A program made the translations under genes and the position numbers. This document shows, in pieces, positions 26,501 to 39,500 of a stretch of 64,000 nucleotides of DNA. The DNA comes from Sipunculus nudus (Eukaryota; Annelida; Sipuncula; Golfingiida; Sipunculidae), in contig CM049315.1 in assembly GCA_026874595.1 (NCBI GenBank), positions 16,562,164-16,626,163 on the forward strand, given 5' to 3'. The notes beneath the pieces are model-generated. The model was not told where the DNA came from and did no database searches. It saw nothing but the letters and a program-made list of their open reading frames with translations. Each line of letters begins with the position of its first letter. Within the stretch, counting starts at the first letter, position 1.

Positions 26501-27523
26501 TCACAAAGTAACACTTCGAACAAGGAATATAATCAGGAGCAATATTTTTCCTATTCTTTCACTCTATCAGTCCAGTTTTGCTTTATACAAAAGTTTCCCA
26601 GCAAAAACACCCCAAAAAACATTACTTCCCATTCAGCTACCTGTTAGGACCTTGTTATGGTTCTGTGTGTGAGTAAGCATGGTCCACGTGTTTTTGTTTA
26701 CCATAACAAGGTCGCGTAACCAGAGTTCCCATTTTGTGCATCCGAACTCAAACAAAGTCAAGTTCAAACTAGTCCATACGTGGATAGTCATGTTCTCTGA
26801 TTTATCTCTGCTGGATGGACATTACGCTCCTGGATGGACATTACGAATGTAAATTCATTGTAGAACCTATCGCAACAGTTTTTTACGATATGTCCACGGG
26901 CCTCAGCTGAAATGACACGCACCATGTGCCCCATGTATCGGGTCCCTGATCCACTGCAACAAGCGATGTTTCAGTCAGCGGGGACATGTACTAATTTTTT
27001 CCAGTGTCACTCAGGGCATCTCCTGATTGACAGGTATTGTGGCCCGGGCGATACACGGGGTCCCTCTCGCTATGTTTAGGTTGGCGCCTGCTAGTGATCG
27101 CGCTAGGTCCACTCTAGTAAGCCAACACTTTTAGGGCAATATTTTGGCAGGTACCAATTGATTTCAAAGAGAAGACGCTATTTTTCGTGCATATTCAACA
27201 TGCTTTATAGGTGATTATAGCCCCCTTTAATTAGATAAAAACCAAGGCTGAGCATCAGGTGACTGGCAAATCCAAATACATTCCTTCTCAGAATCTAAGC
27301 TGGACGCCGCTAAGCACTTTTTAGTGTTTCGGGAGACGCCGAAGTCTCTGGGGGCCACCTTTTCACTTACTCCTTCGGCAACAGCTTTAACAGCCATTCG
27401 TAATGCATCCTGCCCATAGACACCTCGCGTGGATTTCAAAGTATACGTCTGAGCCATCCTAAAAAGCGAGAGAGCATTTAATAAATCTCTCTCCCACCAT
27501 ATTATATATTATATATATATATA

Positions 27524-27577
<54 letters not shown>

Positions 27578-30500
27578 TGTGTTATAAGACTATCCACGGG
27601 TCTGGCCAGAAGTGGTGTTAATTCACAGGCGCTCTTATTGCACAGGTTACACTATATAAATATATATATATAATATGTTTGGGGTATATATATACATGTA
27701 TATTTATTAGTTTATATATATATTTATATATATATATATTTATTTATATATATACATATATATTTATTTATATGAATTTATATATTAATATCTATATATA
27801 TATGTATATGCAGGTATATCATATCAAAGTATAACATAATAAATCAGCAATATATCTGACAAATAGGCCTAATATTCACCACAATTTATATTGCATTCGA
27901 ATATCAAGTGAACCCAGATTTGGCATTATATATGTACATCCTCGTTTCAATTGAAAATACAATTATTTTTGGCAAAAATCAAACTCCCCACTTATTATTG
28001 CTTTTAAAGGGGGTAACACGTCCAGTGGGCATCTCGCCTCAACAACCACGTGGGGTTTTTGCCACAAATCACGTGATTTAATTTGACCGGCGCCTTGCTG
28101 CCACTTCTGAAATCTTCATTCTGAACAGTCCATTTTAATCATTTCAAGGTTTTATGTACTATCATTTATTTCAGTCTTATCGTAAGTAGATGCTTTAGGT
28201 ATACCCCAGATCACATTTACAAACCGACCTATGTTGTATGCAATACAACATATACCTTTTCCATGACGCCAAACCCCGAGCAGCCGCCCTGTCGTTCGCC
28301 TCAAGTTCTCAAAACGTCTACCAGATGGCTTGAAACAAAGTGAACGCTTAGTGGCGCCAGTTTAATGGCACATAAATAGTAAAAGGGGGTGGGCATTTTA
28401 CCCGGGGGCTGCGTCTTGCCCTGCTCTACCCTATTTCATGCCCGAAGGGTTAGGGTAACCCGAATCCCGGATATAGCACATATTAATAATGGCAAACATC
28501 TACTGGGGTAATTCATGCCCGAAGGGTTAGGGTAACCCGTATCCTGGATATAGCATATATTAATAGTGACACACACTTACTGGAGTATTTCATGCCCGAA
28601 GAGTTAGGGTAACCCGCATCCCGGATACAGCATATATTAATAATGACAAACACTTACAAGGGTATTTTATTCCCAAAGGGTTTGGGTAACCCGTAACCCG
28701 GATATAGCACATATTAATAATGACAAACATCTACTGGAGTATATCATGCCCGAAGGGTTAAGGAAACCCGTATCCCGGATATAGCATATATGAATAGTTA
28801 CAAACACTTGTTGGAGTATTTTATTCCCGAAGGGTTTGGGTAACCCGTATACCGGATATAGCATATATCTATAGTGACAAACACTTACTGGAGTATTTCA
28901 TGCCGGAAGGGTTAGGGTAACCCCTATCCCGGATATAACATATATTGATAGTGACAAAACCTTACGGCAGTATTTCATGCCTGAAGGGTTAGGGTAACCC
29001 GTATCCTGGATATAGCATATATTAATAGTGACACACACAGGAGTATTTCATGCCCGAAGGGTTAGGGTAACCCGCATCACGGATACAGCATATATCAATA
29101 GGGACAACAACTTACTGGATTATTTCATGCCGAAGGGTTAGGGTAACCCGTATCTTGGATATAGTACATATCAATATGGACAACAACCTAGTGGATTATT
29201 TCATGCCCGAAGGGTTAGGGTAACCCGTATCCCGGATATAGCACATATTAATAATGGCAAACATCGATACTGGGGTATTTCATGCCCGAAGCGTTAGGGT
29301 AACCCGTATCCCCGATATAGTATAAATCAATAGGGACAAAAAATTACTTGATTATTTTATGCCCGAAGGGTTAGGGTAACCCGTATTCCGGGTATAGCAC
29401 GTATCAATAATGAGAAACAATTACTGGAGTATTTCATGCCCGAAGGGTTAGGGTAACCCGTATCCTGGATATAGCATATATTAATAGTGACACACACTTA
29501 CTGGAGTATTTCATGCCCGAAGGGTTAGGGTAACCCGCATCCCGGATACAGCATATATTAATATAACAAACACTTACAGGAGTATATTATTCCCGAAGGG
29601 TTTGGGTAACCCGTAACCCGGATATAGCACATATTAATAATGACAAACATCTACTGGAGTATATCATGCCCGAAGGGTTAAGGAAACCCGTATCCCGGAT
29701 ATAGCATATATGAATAGTTACAAACACTTGTTGGAGTATTTTATTCCCGAAGGGTTTGGGTAACCCGTATACCGGATATAGCATATATCTATAGTGACAA
29801 ACACTTACTGGAGTATTTCATGCCGGAAGGGTTAGGGTAACCCCTATCCCGGATACAGCATATATTGATAGTGACAAAACCTTACGGGAGTATTTCCTGC
29901 CTGAAGGGTTAGGGTAACCCGTATCCTGGATATAGCATATATTAATAGTGACACACACAGGAGTATTTCATGCCCGAAGGGTTAGGGTAACCCGCATCAC
30001 GGATACAGCATATATCAATAGGGACAACAACTTACTGGATTATTTCATGCCGAAGGGTTAGGGTAACCCGTATCCCGGATATAGCACATATCAATATGGA
30101 CAACAACCTAGTGGATTATTTCATGCCCGAAGGGTTAGGGTAACCCGTATCCCGGATATAGCACATATTAATAATGGCAAACATCGATTCTGGAGTATTT
30201 CATGCCCGAAGCGTTAGGGTAACCCGTATCCCCGATATAGTATAAATCAATAGGGACAAAAAATTACTTGATTATCTCAGCCCGAAGGATTAGGGTAACC
30301 CGTATCCCGGGTATAGCACGTATCAATAATGACAAACAATTACTGGAGTATTTCATGCCCGAAGGGTTAGGGTGACCCGTATCCCGGATAAAGCACGTAT
30401 TAATAATGACAAACATTTACTGCAGTATTTCATGCCCGGAGGGTTAAGGTAACCCGTATCCCGGATATAGCATATATTAATATAACAAACACTTACAGGA

Positions 30501-33500
30501 GTATATTATTCCCGAAGGGTTTGGGTAACCCGTATCCCGGATATAGCATAAATCAATTGTGACAAACACTTACTGTAGTATTTCATGCCCGAAGGGTTAG
30601 GGTAACCCCTATCCCGGATATAGCATATATTGATAGTGACAAACACTTACGGGAGTATTTCATGCTCGAAGGGTTTAGGGTAACCCGTATCCTGGATATA
30701 GCATATATTAATAGTGACACACACTTACAGGAGTATTTCATGCCCAAAGGGTTAGGGTAACCCGCATCCCGGATACAGCATATATCAGTAGGGACAACAA
30801 CTTACTGGATTATTTCATGCCCGAAGGGTTAGGGTAACCCGTATTCCGGATATAGCAAATATCAATAGGGACAACAACTTACAGGATTATTTCATGCCCG
30901 AAGGGTTAGGGTAACCCGTATCCCGGATATAGCACATATTAATAATGGCTAACATCTTCTGGGGCAATTCATGCCCGAAGCGTTAGGGTAACCCGTATCC
31001 CCGATAAAGCATAAAACCCGTATCCCGGGTATAGCAGGTATCAATAATGACAAACAATTACTGGAGTATTTCATGCCTGAAAGGTTAGGGTAACCCGTAT
31101 CCTGGATATAGCATATATTAATAGTGACACCCACTTACTGGAGTATTTCATGCCCGAAGGGTTAGGGTAACCCGCATCCCGGATACAGCATATATTAATA
31201 ATTACAAACACTTACAAGAGTATTTTATTCCCAAAGGGTTTGGGTAACCCGTAACCCGGATATAGCATATATCAATAGTGACAAACACTTACTGGAGTAT
31301 TTCATGCCCGAAGGGTTAGGGTAACCCCTATCCCGGATATAGCATATATTGATAGTGACAAACACTTACAGGAGTATTTCATGCCCGAAGGGTTAGGGTA
31401 ACCCGTATCCTGGATATAGCATATATTAATAGTGACAAACACTTACAGGTGTATTTCTTGCCCGAGATTTAGTGTAACCCGTATCCCGGATATAGCATAT
31501 ATTAATAGCGACAAACATTCGAGCTTTTCACGCCGCGTGGGTTACGGTAACCTGTGTCACGGATATAGCATATATGAATAGTCACAAACACCAACTGGAG
31601 TATTTCATACCCGCTGGGTAACGTAGACCCGTTTACTGCATATAGCGTATATTAATAGTGACAAATACTTACAGGAGTATTTCATGCCCGAGGGGTTAGG
31701 GTAACCCTTATCCTGGATACAGCATATAATAATAACGACAAACATTCGAGCTTTTCACGCCGCGTGGGTTACGGTAACCTGTGTCACGGATATAGCATAT
31801 ATGAATAGTCACAAACACTAACTGGAGTATTACATACCCGCTGGGTAATGTAGACTCGTTTACTGCATATAGCATATATGAATAGTCACAAACACTTACT
31901 GGAGCATTTCATACCCGGTGGGTTACGTTTACCCGTATCCTGGATATAGCGTATATTAATAGTGACAAATACTTACAGGAGGATTTCATGCCCGAAGGGT
32001 CAGGGTTACCCGTATCCCTGATATAGCATACATAATAGTGACAAACACTTACTGGAGTATTTCATGTCCGAAGGATTAGGGTAACCCGTATACCGGATAT
32101 AGCCTATATTAAAACTGACAAACACTTACTTGAGTATTTCATGCTCGAAGGGTTGGCGTAACCCGTATCCCGGATATAGCATATATTAATAGTGACACAC
32201 ACTTACTGGAGTATTTCATGCCCGAAGGGTTAGGGTAACCCGCATCCCGGATACAGCATATATTAATAATGACAAACACTTACAAGAGTATTTTATTCCC
32301 AAAGGGTTTAGGTAACCCGTAACCCGGCAAATAGCATATATCAATAGTGACAAAGACTTACTGGAGTATTTCATGCCCGAAGGGTTAGGGTAACCCCTAT
32401 CCCGGATATAGCATATATTGATAGTGACAAACACTTACAGGGTAACCCGTATCCCCGATATAGCATAAAACCCGTATCCCGGGTATAGCACGTATCAATA
32501 ATGACAAACACTTACTGGAGCATTTCAAGCCTGAAGGGTTAGGGTAACCCGTATCCCGGATATAGCATATATTAATAGTCACAAAAACTTACTGGAGTAT
32601 GTCATGCCCGAAGGGTTAGGGTAACCCGTATACCGGATATAGCATATATTAAAACTGACAAACACTTACTTGATTTTATAAATGTTAAATTTTAACAATA
32701 ACATCCGAAAATATTTCGGTTTATAATATACATGAAATAACTGATTTTTAAAATTCTATTATTAAATTTATTCACGACAGCATTCAGGAATACAATTTCA
32801 AAGTATTTGCACTCGCATTTACATACTTTGGAAGTGGTTTTGTTAGCGGGGTTTTAATTTTCGCCTTTTTAGCGGCAGGTACATTTGCGCTAAAATCAGA
32901 ACACGCGTAAATTCCATGCGATGGTTCGGCAAATTACACCGTTCTCGCCTGATACACAGTCATGTGGGCCTAGTAATCCCGCCATCGAGTTCGCTTTAGT
33001 TGAGGTTTCTTTAACCAGATTGTTAAAGAAGTCATATTGTCGTAAGACTTCCTAGCAAGTGATTTCTCGAGAAAGACCTCTTTCCTTTATAGTGATTCGT
33101 AGAAACAATTTTGAAACAATAAGGAGCTTTTTAAGACACCCATAGCCTTCCCATATAGCTTTGAAGTACGGCTGAGCTGAGAAAGACCAGCGACTGTTGT
33201 CAGTTCTGTTTGTTGTCCTGACATATACTTGGCTGCTTCTGGTTAGTATTATTGTAGATAATTTGTTAGGTGGGATGTAGGTTACTTCATAAACCTACCT
33301 GTTATTAATATCTTAATTTTTGAAACACCATTTATTACCTTACGGATTTGCGCGAAAATCCTAAATGCGCCAATGCCATGAAATGACAAATGCGCGATAA
33401 TACAGATACGGCAAATTAACCACTTCCACAGTCATATCTTTTTCCTTGTATTTGTGTTTGTATTTATTTTCATACTTGAAATATTGTTTTTTTTATTCAT

Positions 33501-36500
33501 AATCAAATACAATTATACAGTCTTTACTAATTGCTCTTTTTTTTCTTCAGTTTCAGTCCTACGATATTGTGGATCTTTTCGGCTATACCAATTTCACTAT
33601 TTTTATTAATGATCATAAGTACCCTGTTTTAAGGCTGTCATTAAAAAAAATGTGTGTTCACTTATGAATACTGTCACACCACTGTCCATAATCTAAATAT
33701 AGCACGACACTTATGACAATTTTTAAAATTATACACATTATAATGAGAACACATCTGCTTTCTTTATTTTATGTTATTTGCATAACTTTCCATTTTTTAA
33801 CACGTATCAGGCCAAAAAAGTAATCCAGCTATGTAACTAATACAGGTGTTAATAATAACCTAATGATCAAAACAGGGAGCAATTATACAAGGAGGAAACT
33901 GGAGTTGGCATTGTTTAATTTTATTAATTGAAGTCAACGTTAAGGAACCAGTAATATACATTCTGATTTTTTAGCCAGTATCATGTACCATCTGCTATAG
34001 ACAGGAGGCTTAATTCCATTGGTCAAACATATTCGCATCTTCAATTAGCACTTGTCGGAGTAAAATTTTATATTTTGCACATATTTTTATATTTTTTTAA
34101 ATTTTGTAATGAATATTAATCAACAAATTAAACACCCGGTTCAGACCTGGATATTTATTAAATTAAAATTTCTTTCCATTCATATTTCTTAGACTCTTTA
34201 TTTTAAAACAATTATTTTTAATCATTTGTTTAATTCGACATTTCTGGCCACAATTACTACTACTGCAGGGGGTGGACAGATAGGTCCAGCTGGAACCACA
34301 CGAGAGCTGCCTGGCTGTATTGAGGCCATGCTTCAAGCAAGCATAATTGGCCTGAAAGGTCCATAAGGGGATATACACATTGCCTTCAGTATAGCCTTGG
34401 TGTGACAAGGTCTCATTACAACTGTAATAAAAGCTACAATTTATGGTGAATTCCTTTCCTTTTTTACAAAGTAGTAGCTGACAACCTTACGTGTGCATGA
34501 TATGCTATTAAATTTACTGTGCTTACAGCGAAAAACGGGCCATGACCACATTTGGGCATAATTTGTGGTTTAAATATAATTTTATATTTATATGAATAAT
34601 TTATTATTTTAAATATTCATACCTCATTTACAATTCAATCTTGATTCATTGTAGTTTATCCCTGATTACAACAGTCTCTACCCTCAGCAATTTTTTGGTT
34701 CAGTGGGAAAATATACTTTTGGATTTATTAAAGGTGCATTTCTTCAGCCCATATCTTCAACTTATATGCAATACTGACCCTGTTTTTGTGTGTTCATAGG
34801 AAATGTATGAAGCAATATCCATTTATCTACGATCAACCTCACAACAGTGGTTCTGATTTTAGGCAGTCTTGAGGCGTAACAATGGGTTCTCAATGGAAAA
34901 CGGAGGGGTTTCCTTAATATCTAAAAGGAAGAAAGTCAGAGTAACCGAATTATGGTATGCTAGTAGATTTTGGGAAAATCTAACTGTATACCTAATTTCA
35001 GATTTGAAGGTCCAATGGTTTAAAATGTGCCTGTTTGATGGACGGGCAGTTGCACATTTGAAGGACAAAGGGTCACGACTGTACCCGAGATGACTCATCA
35101 GCTCAGCCAATGACACCTGTCAAGGAGTTCTCTGTCTGGCCGCTGTCATATCTACTCCCCCTGGCGGCAGTCTTAGCAACTTTTAAGGTAGCAAATAGCC
35201 GCTATTTGCGCTTGCGATTCATGGGGCCCCTCTGGCCGCCCGCTCTGTGTCCACTCCTCCTGGCGGCAGTCTTGACACTTTTTATGGTAGCAAATAGCTG
35301 CTATTTGCGCTTGCGACTCATGGGGGCCTCTCTGTCAGGCTGTTCTCATTTCCACTCCCCCTGGCGGCAGTCTTGGCAACTGTTAAGGTAGCAAATAGCT
35401 GCTATTTGCGCGTGCGATTCATGGGGCCCGCTCTGGCCGCTGTCATATCCACTCCCCCTGGCGGCAGTCTTGGCAACTTTTAAGGTAGCAAATAGCTGCT
35501 ATTTGCGCGTGCGATTCATGGGGGCCCCTCTGGCAGCCGGCTCTGTCCACTCCCCCTGGCGGCAGTCTTGACAACTTTTAAGGTAGCAAATAGCTGCTAT
35601 TTGCGCTTGCGACTCATGGGGGCCTCTCTGTCTGGCCGCTCACTGTCCACTCCCCCTGGCGGCAGTCTTGGTAACTGTTAAGGTAGCAAATAGCTGCTTT
35701 TTTGCGCGTGCGATTCGTGGGGCCCCCTCTGGCAACCCCCTCTGTGTCCACTCCCCCTGGCGGCAGTCTTGACAACTTTTAAGGTAGCAAATAGCTGCTA
35801 TTTGCGCTTGCGACTTATGGGGGCCTCTCTGTCTGGCCGCTGTCATATCCACTCCCCCTGGCGGCAGTCTTGGCAACTTTTAAGGTAGCAAATAGCTGCT
35901 TTTTTGCGCGTGCGATTCATGGGGCCCCCTCTGGCAACCCCCTCTGTGTCCACTCCCCCTGGCGGCAGTCTTGACAACTTTTAAGGTAGCAAATAGCTGC
36001 TATTTGCGCTTGCGACTTATGGGGGCCTCTCTGTCTGGCCGCTGTCATATCCACTCCCCCTGGCGGCAGTCTTGGCAACTTTTAAGGTAGCAAATAGCTG
36101 CTATTTGCGCTTGCGATTCATGGGGGCCTCTTCGCTGGCCGCTCTCATATCAACTCCCCCTGGCGGCAGTCTTGGCAACTTTTAAGGTAGCAAATAGCTG
36201 CTATTTGCGCGTGCGATTCATGGGGGCCCCTCTGGCAGCCCGCTCTTTGTCCACTCCCCCTGGCGGCAGTCTTGACAACTTTTAAGGTAGCAAATAGCTG
36301 CTATTTGCGCTTGCGACTCATGGGGGCCTCTCTGTCTGGCCGCTCTCATTTCCACTCCCCCTGGCGGCAGTCTTGGCACCTTTTAAGGTAGCAAATAGCT
36401 GCTATTTGCGCTTGCGATTCATGGGGCCTACTCTGGCCGCCCGCTCTGTGTCCACCCCTCCTGGCGGCAGTCTTGACACTTTTTATGGTAGCAAATAGCT

Positions 36501-39500
36501 GCTATTTGCGCTTGCGACTCATGGGGGCCTCTCTGTCAGGCTGTTCTCATTTCCACTCCCCCTGGCGGCAGTCTTGGCTACTGTTAAGGTAGCAAATAGC
36601 TGCTATTTGCGCGTGCGATTCATGGGGCCCCCTCTGGCCGCTGTCATATCCACTCCCCCTGGCGGCAGTCTTGGCAACTTTTAAGGTAGCAAATAGCTGC
36701 TATTTGCGCTTGCGATTGATGGGGGCCTCTTCGCTGGCCGCTCTCATATCAACTCCCCCTGGCGGCAGTCTTGGCAACTTTAAGGTAGCAAATAGCTGCT
36801 ATTTGCGCGTGCGATTCATGGGGGCCCCTCTGGCAGCCCGCTCTGTGTCCACTCCCCCTGGCGGCAGTCTTGACAACTTTTAAGGTAGCAAATAGCTGCT
36901 ATTTGCGCTTGCGACTCATGGGGGCCTCTCTGTCTGGCCGCTCTCTGTCCACTCCCCCTGGCGGCAGTCTTGGCAACTGTTAAGGTAGCAAATAGCTGCT
37001 ATTTGCGCGTGCGATTCGTGGGGCCCCCTCTGGCAACCCGCTCTGTGTCCACTCCACCTGGCGGCAGTCTTGACAAATTTTAAGGTAGCAAATAGCTGCT
37101 ATTTGCGCTTGCGACTCATGGGGGCCTCTCTGTCTGGCCGCTGTCATATCCACTCCCCCTGGCGGCAGTCTTGGCAACTTTTAAGGTTGCAAATATCTGC
37201 TATTTGCGCTTGCGATTCATGGGGGCCTCTTCGCTGGCCGCTCTCATATCAACTCCCCCTGGCGGCAGTCTTGGCAACTTTTAAGGTAGCAAATAGCTTC
37301 TATTTGCGCGTGCGATTCATGGGGGCCCCTCTGGCAGCCCGCTCTTTGTCCACTCCCCCTGGCGGCAGTCTTGACAACTTTTAAGGTAGCAAATAGCTGC
37401 TATTTGCGCTTGCGACTTATGGGGGCCTCTCTGTCTGGCCGCTCTCATATCCACTCCCCCTGGCGGCAGTCTTGACACTTTTATGGTAGCAAATAGCTGC
37501 TATTTGCGCTTGCGACTCATGGGGGCCTCTCTGTCTGGCCGCTGTCATATCTACTTCCCCTGGCGGCAGTCTTAGCAACTTTTAAGGTAGCAAATAGCTG
37601 CTATTTGCGCTTGCGATTCATGGGGCCTCCTCTGGCCGCCCGCTCTGTGTCCACTCCTCCTGGCGGCAGTCTTGACACTTTTTATGGTAGCAAATAGCTG
37701 CTATTTGCGCTTGCGACTCATGGGGGCCTCTCTGTCAGGCTGTTCTCATTTCCACTCCCCCTGGCGGCAGTCTTGGCAACTGTTAAGGTAGCAAATAGCT
37801 GCTATTTGCGCGTGCGATTCATAGGGCCCCCTCTGGCCGCTGTCATATCCACTCCCCCTGGCGGCAGTCTTAACACTCAATGCGATGCTACTATTATTTT
37901 ACTCCCTCCTAATTTTTTATGGTAGCAAATAGCTGCTATTTCCGCGTGCGATTGATAGGGCCCCTGTGGCAGTCCTGTCTCTTGTCCACTCCCTCTGGCG
38001 GCAATCTTAACTCTCAATGCGATGCTACCAGAAATTTTACCCAGTCTTAAATTTTTTAGGGTAGCAAATAGCTGCTATTTGCGCGAGCGATTCATGGGGG
38101 CCCCTCTGTCTGCCTGCTCTCATGTACACTCCCCCTGGCGGCAGTCTTAACACTCAATGCGATGTAACTATATATTTAACCCCTCCTAAATTTTTTAGGG
38201 TAGCAAATAGCAGCTATTTGCGCGTGCGATTCATGGGGCCCCTGTGGCAGTCCTGTCTCATGTCCACTCCCCCTGGCGGCAGTCATAACTCTCAATGCAA
38301 TGCTACTATAAATTTTACCCCCTCCTAATTTTTTAGGGTAGCAAATAGCTGCTATCTGCGCGTGCGACTCAGGGGGGCCCCTCTGTCTGTCCACTCTTAT
38401 GTCCACTCCCCCTGGTGGCAGTCTTGACATATTTTATGGTAGCAAATAACTGCTATTTGCGCTTGCGACTCGTGGTGACCCCTCTGCCAGGCCGCTGAGA
38501 TCTCCTCTCCCCCTGGCGGAGTCTTCACAACTTTTATGGTAGCAAATAGCTGCTATTTGCGCGTGCGATTCATTTGGGCCCCTGTGGCAGACCTTGAGAT
38601 CTCCACTCCCCCTGGTGGCAATCTTAACTCTCAATGCGATGCTACCAAAAATTTTACCCCCTCCTAAATTTTTAGGGTAGCAAATAGCTGCTATTTGCGC
38701 GTGCGATTCATAGGGCCCCTGTGGCAGTCCTGTCTCTTGTCCACTCCCTCTGGCGGCAATCTAAACTCTCAATGCGATGCTACCAGAAATTTTACCCCCT
38801 CCTAAATTTTTTAGGGTAGCAAATAGCTGCTATTTGCGCGTGCGATTTATGGGGCCCTTCTGTCTGCCCGCTCTCATGTACACTCCCCCTGGCGGCAGTC
38901 TTAACACTCAATGCGATCCTACTACATATTTAACCCCTCCTAAGTTTTTTAAGGTAGCAAATAGCTGCTATTTGCGCGTGCGATTCATGGGGCCCCTGTG
39001 GTAGTCCTGTCTCTAGTCCACTCCCCCTGGCGGCACTGAGGTCCACTCCCCCTGGCGGCAATCTTAACTCTCAATGCGATGCTCCCAGAAATTTTACACC
39101 CTCCTAAATTTTTTAGGGTCGCAAATAGCTGCTATTTGCGCTTGCGATTCATGGGGCCCCTTTGTCTGCCAGATCTCATGTACACTCCCCCTGGCGGCAG
39201 TCTTAACACTCAATGCGATGCTACTATATATTGAACCCCTTCTAAATTTTTTAGGGTAGCAAATAGCAGCTATTTGCGCGTGCGATTCATGGGGCCCCTG
39301 TGGCAGCCCTGTCTCTAGTCCACTCCCCCTTGCGGCAATCTTAACTCTCAATGCGATGCTACCAGAAATTTTACACCCTCCTAAATTTTTTAGGGTAGCA
39401 AATAGCTGCTATTTGCGCGTGCGATTCATGGGGCCCTTCTGTCTGCCCGCTCTCATGTACACTCCCCCTGGCGGCAGTCTTAACACTCAATGCGATGCTA

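Larger units (their letters stand above)
26048..28431 (-). mobile_element. 2.4 kb TA-flanked DNA transposon nested in array A
   Basis: Terminal inverted repeats: left GGGTAGGGCAGGACAAGAC, right (reverse complement) GGGTAGAGCAGGGCAAGAC. Array A sequence GGAG-TA-TTTCATG is split exactly at TA, giving a TA target duplication (26046-26047 and 28432-28433). This is typical of the Tc1/mariner-pogo group. Inside are a psq-type DNA-binding fragment (minus strand), a 14 bp hairpin at 26648-26713, long (TA)n tracts at 27500-27830, and a GGGTGGGCATTTTACCC motif near both ends. No transposase catalytic domain is visible, so it is non-autonomous or has degraded. Confidence 0.85.

Noticed and set aside
22230-32680. 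A telomere or interstitial telomeric tract
   Set aside because: TTAGGG occurs only about once per 77 bp unit and never in tandem, so it is not telomeric DNA itself.
36671-37384. Several 70-104 codon frames in array B (repeated [14 protein letters not shown] peptide)
   Set aside because: They appear in register with the 100 bp unit and on both strands, with no start context or domain.
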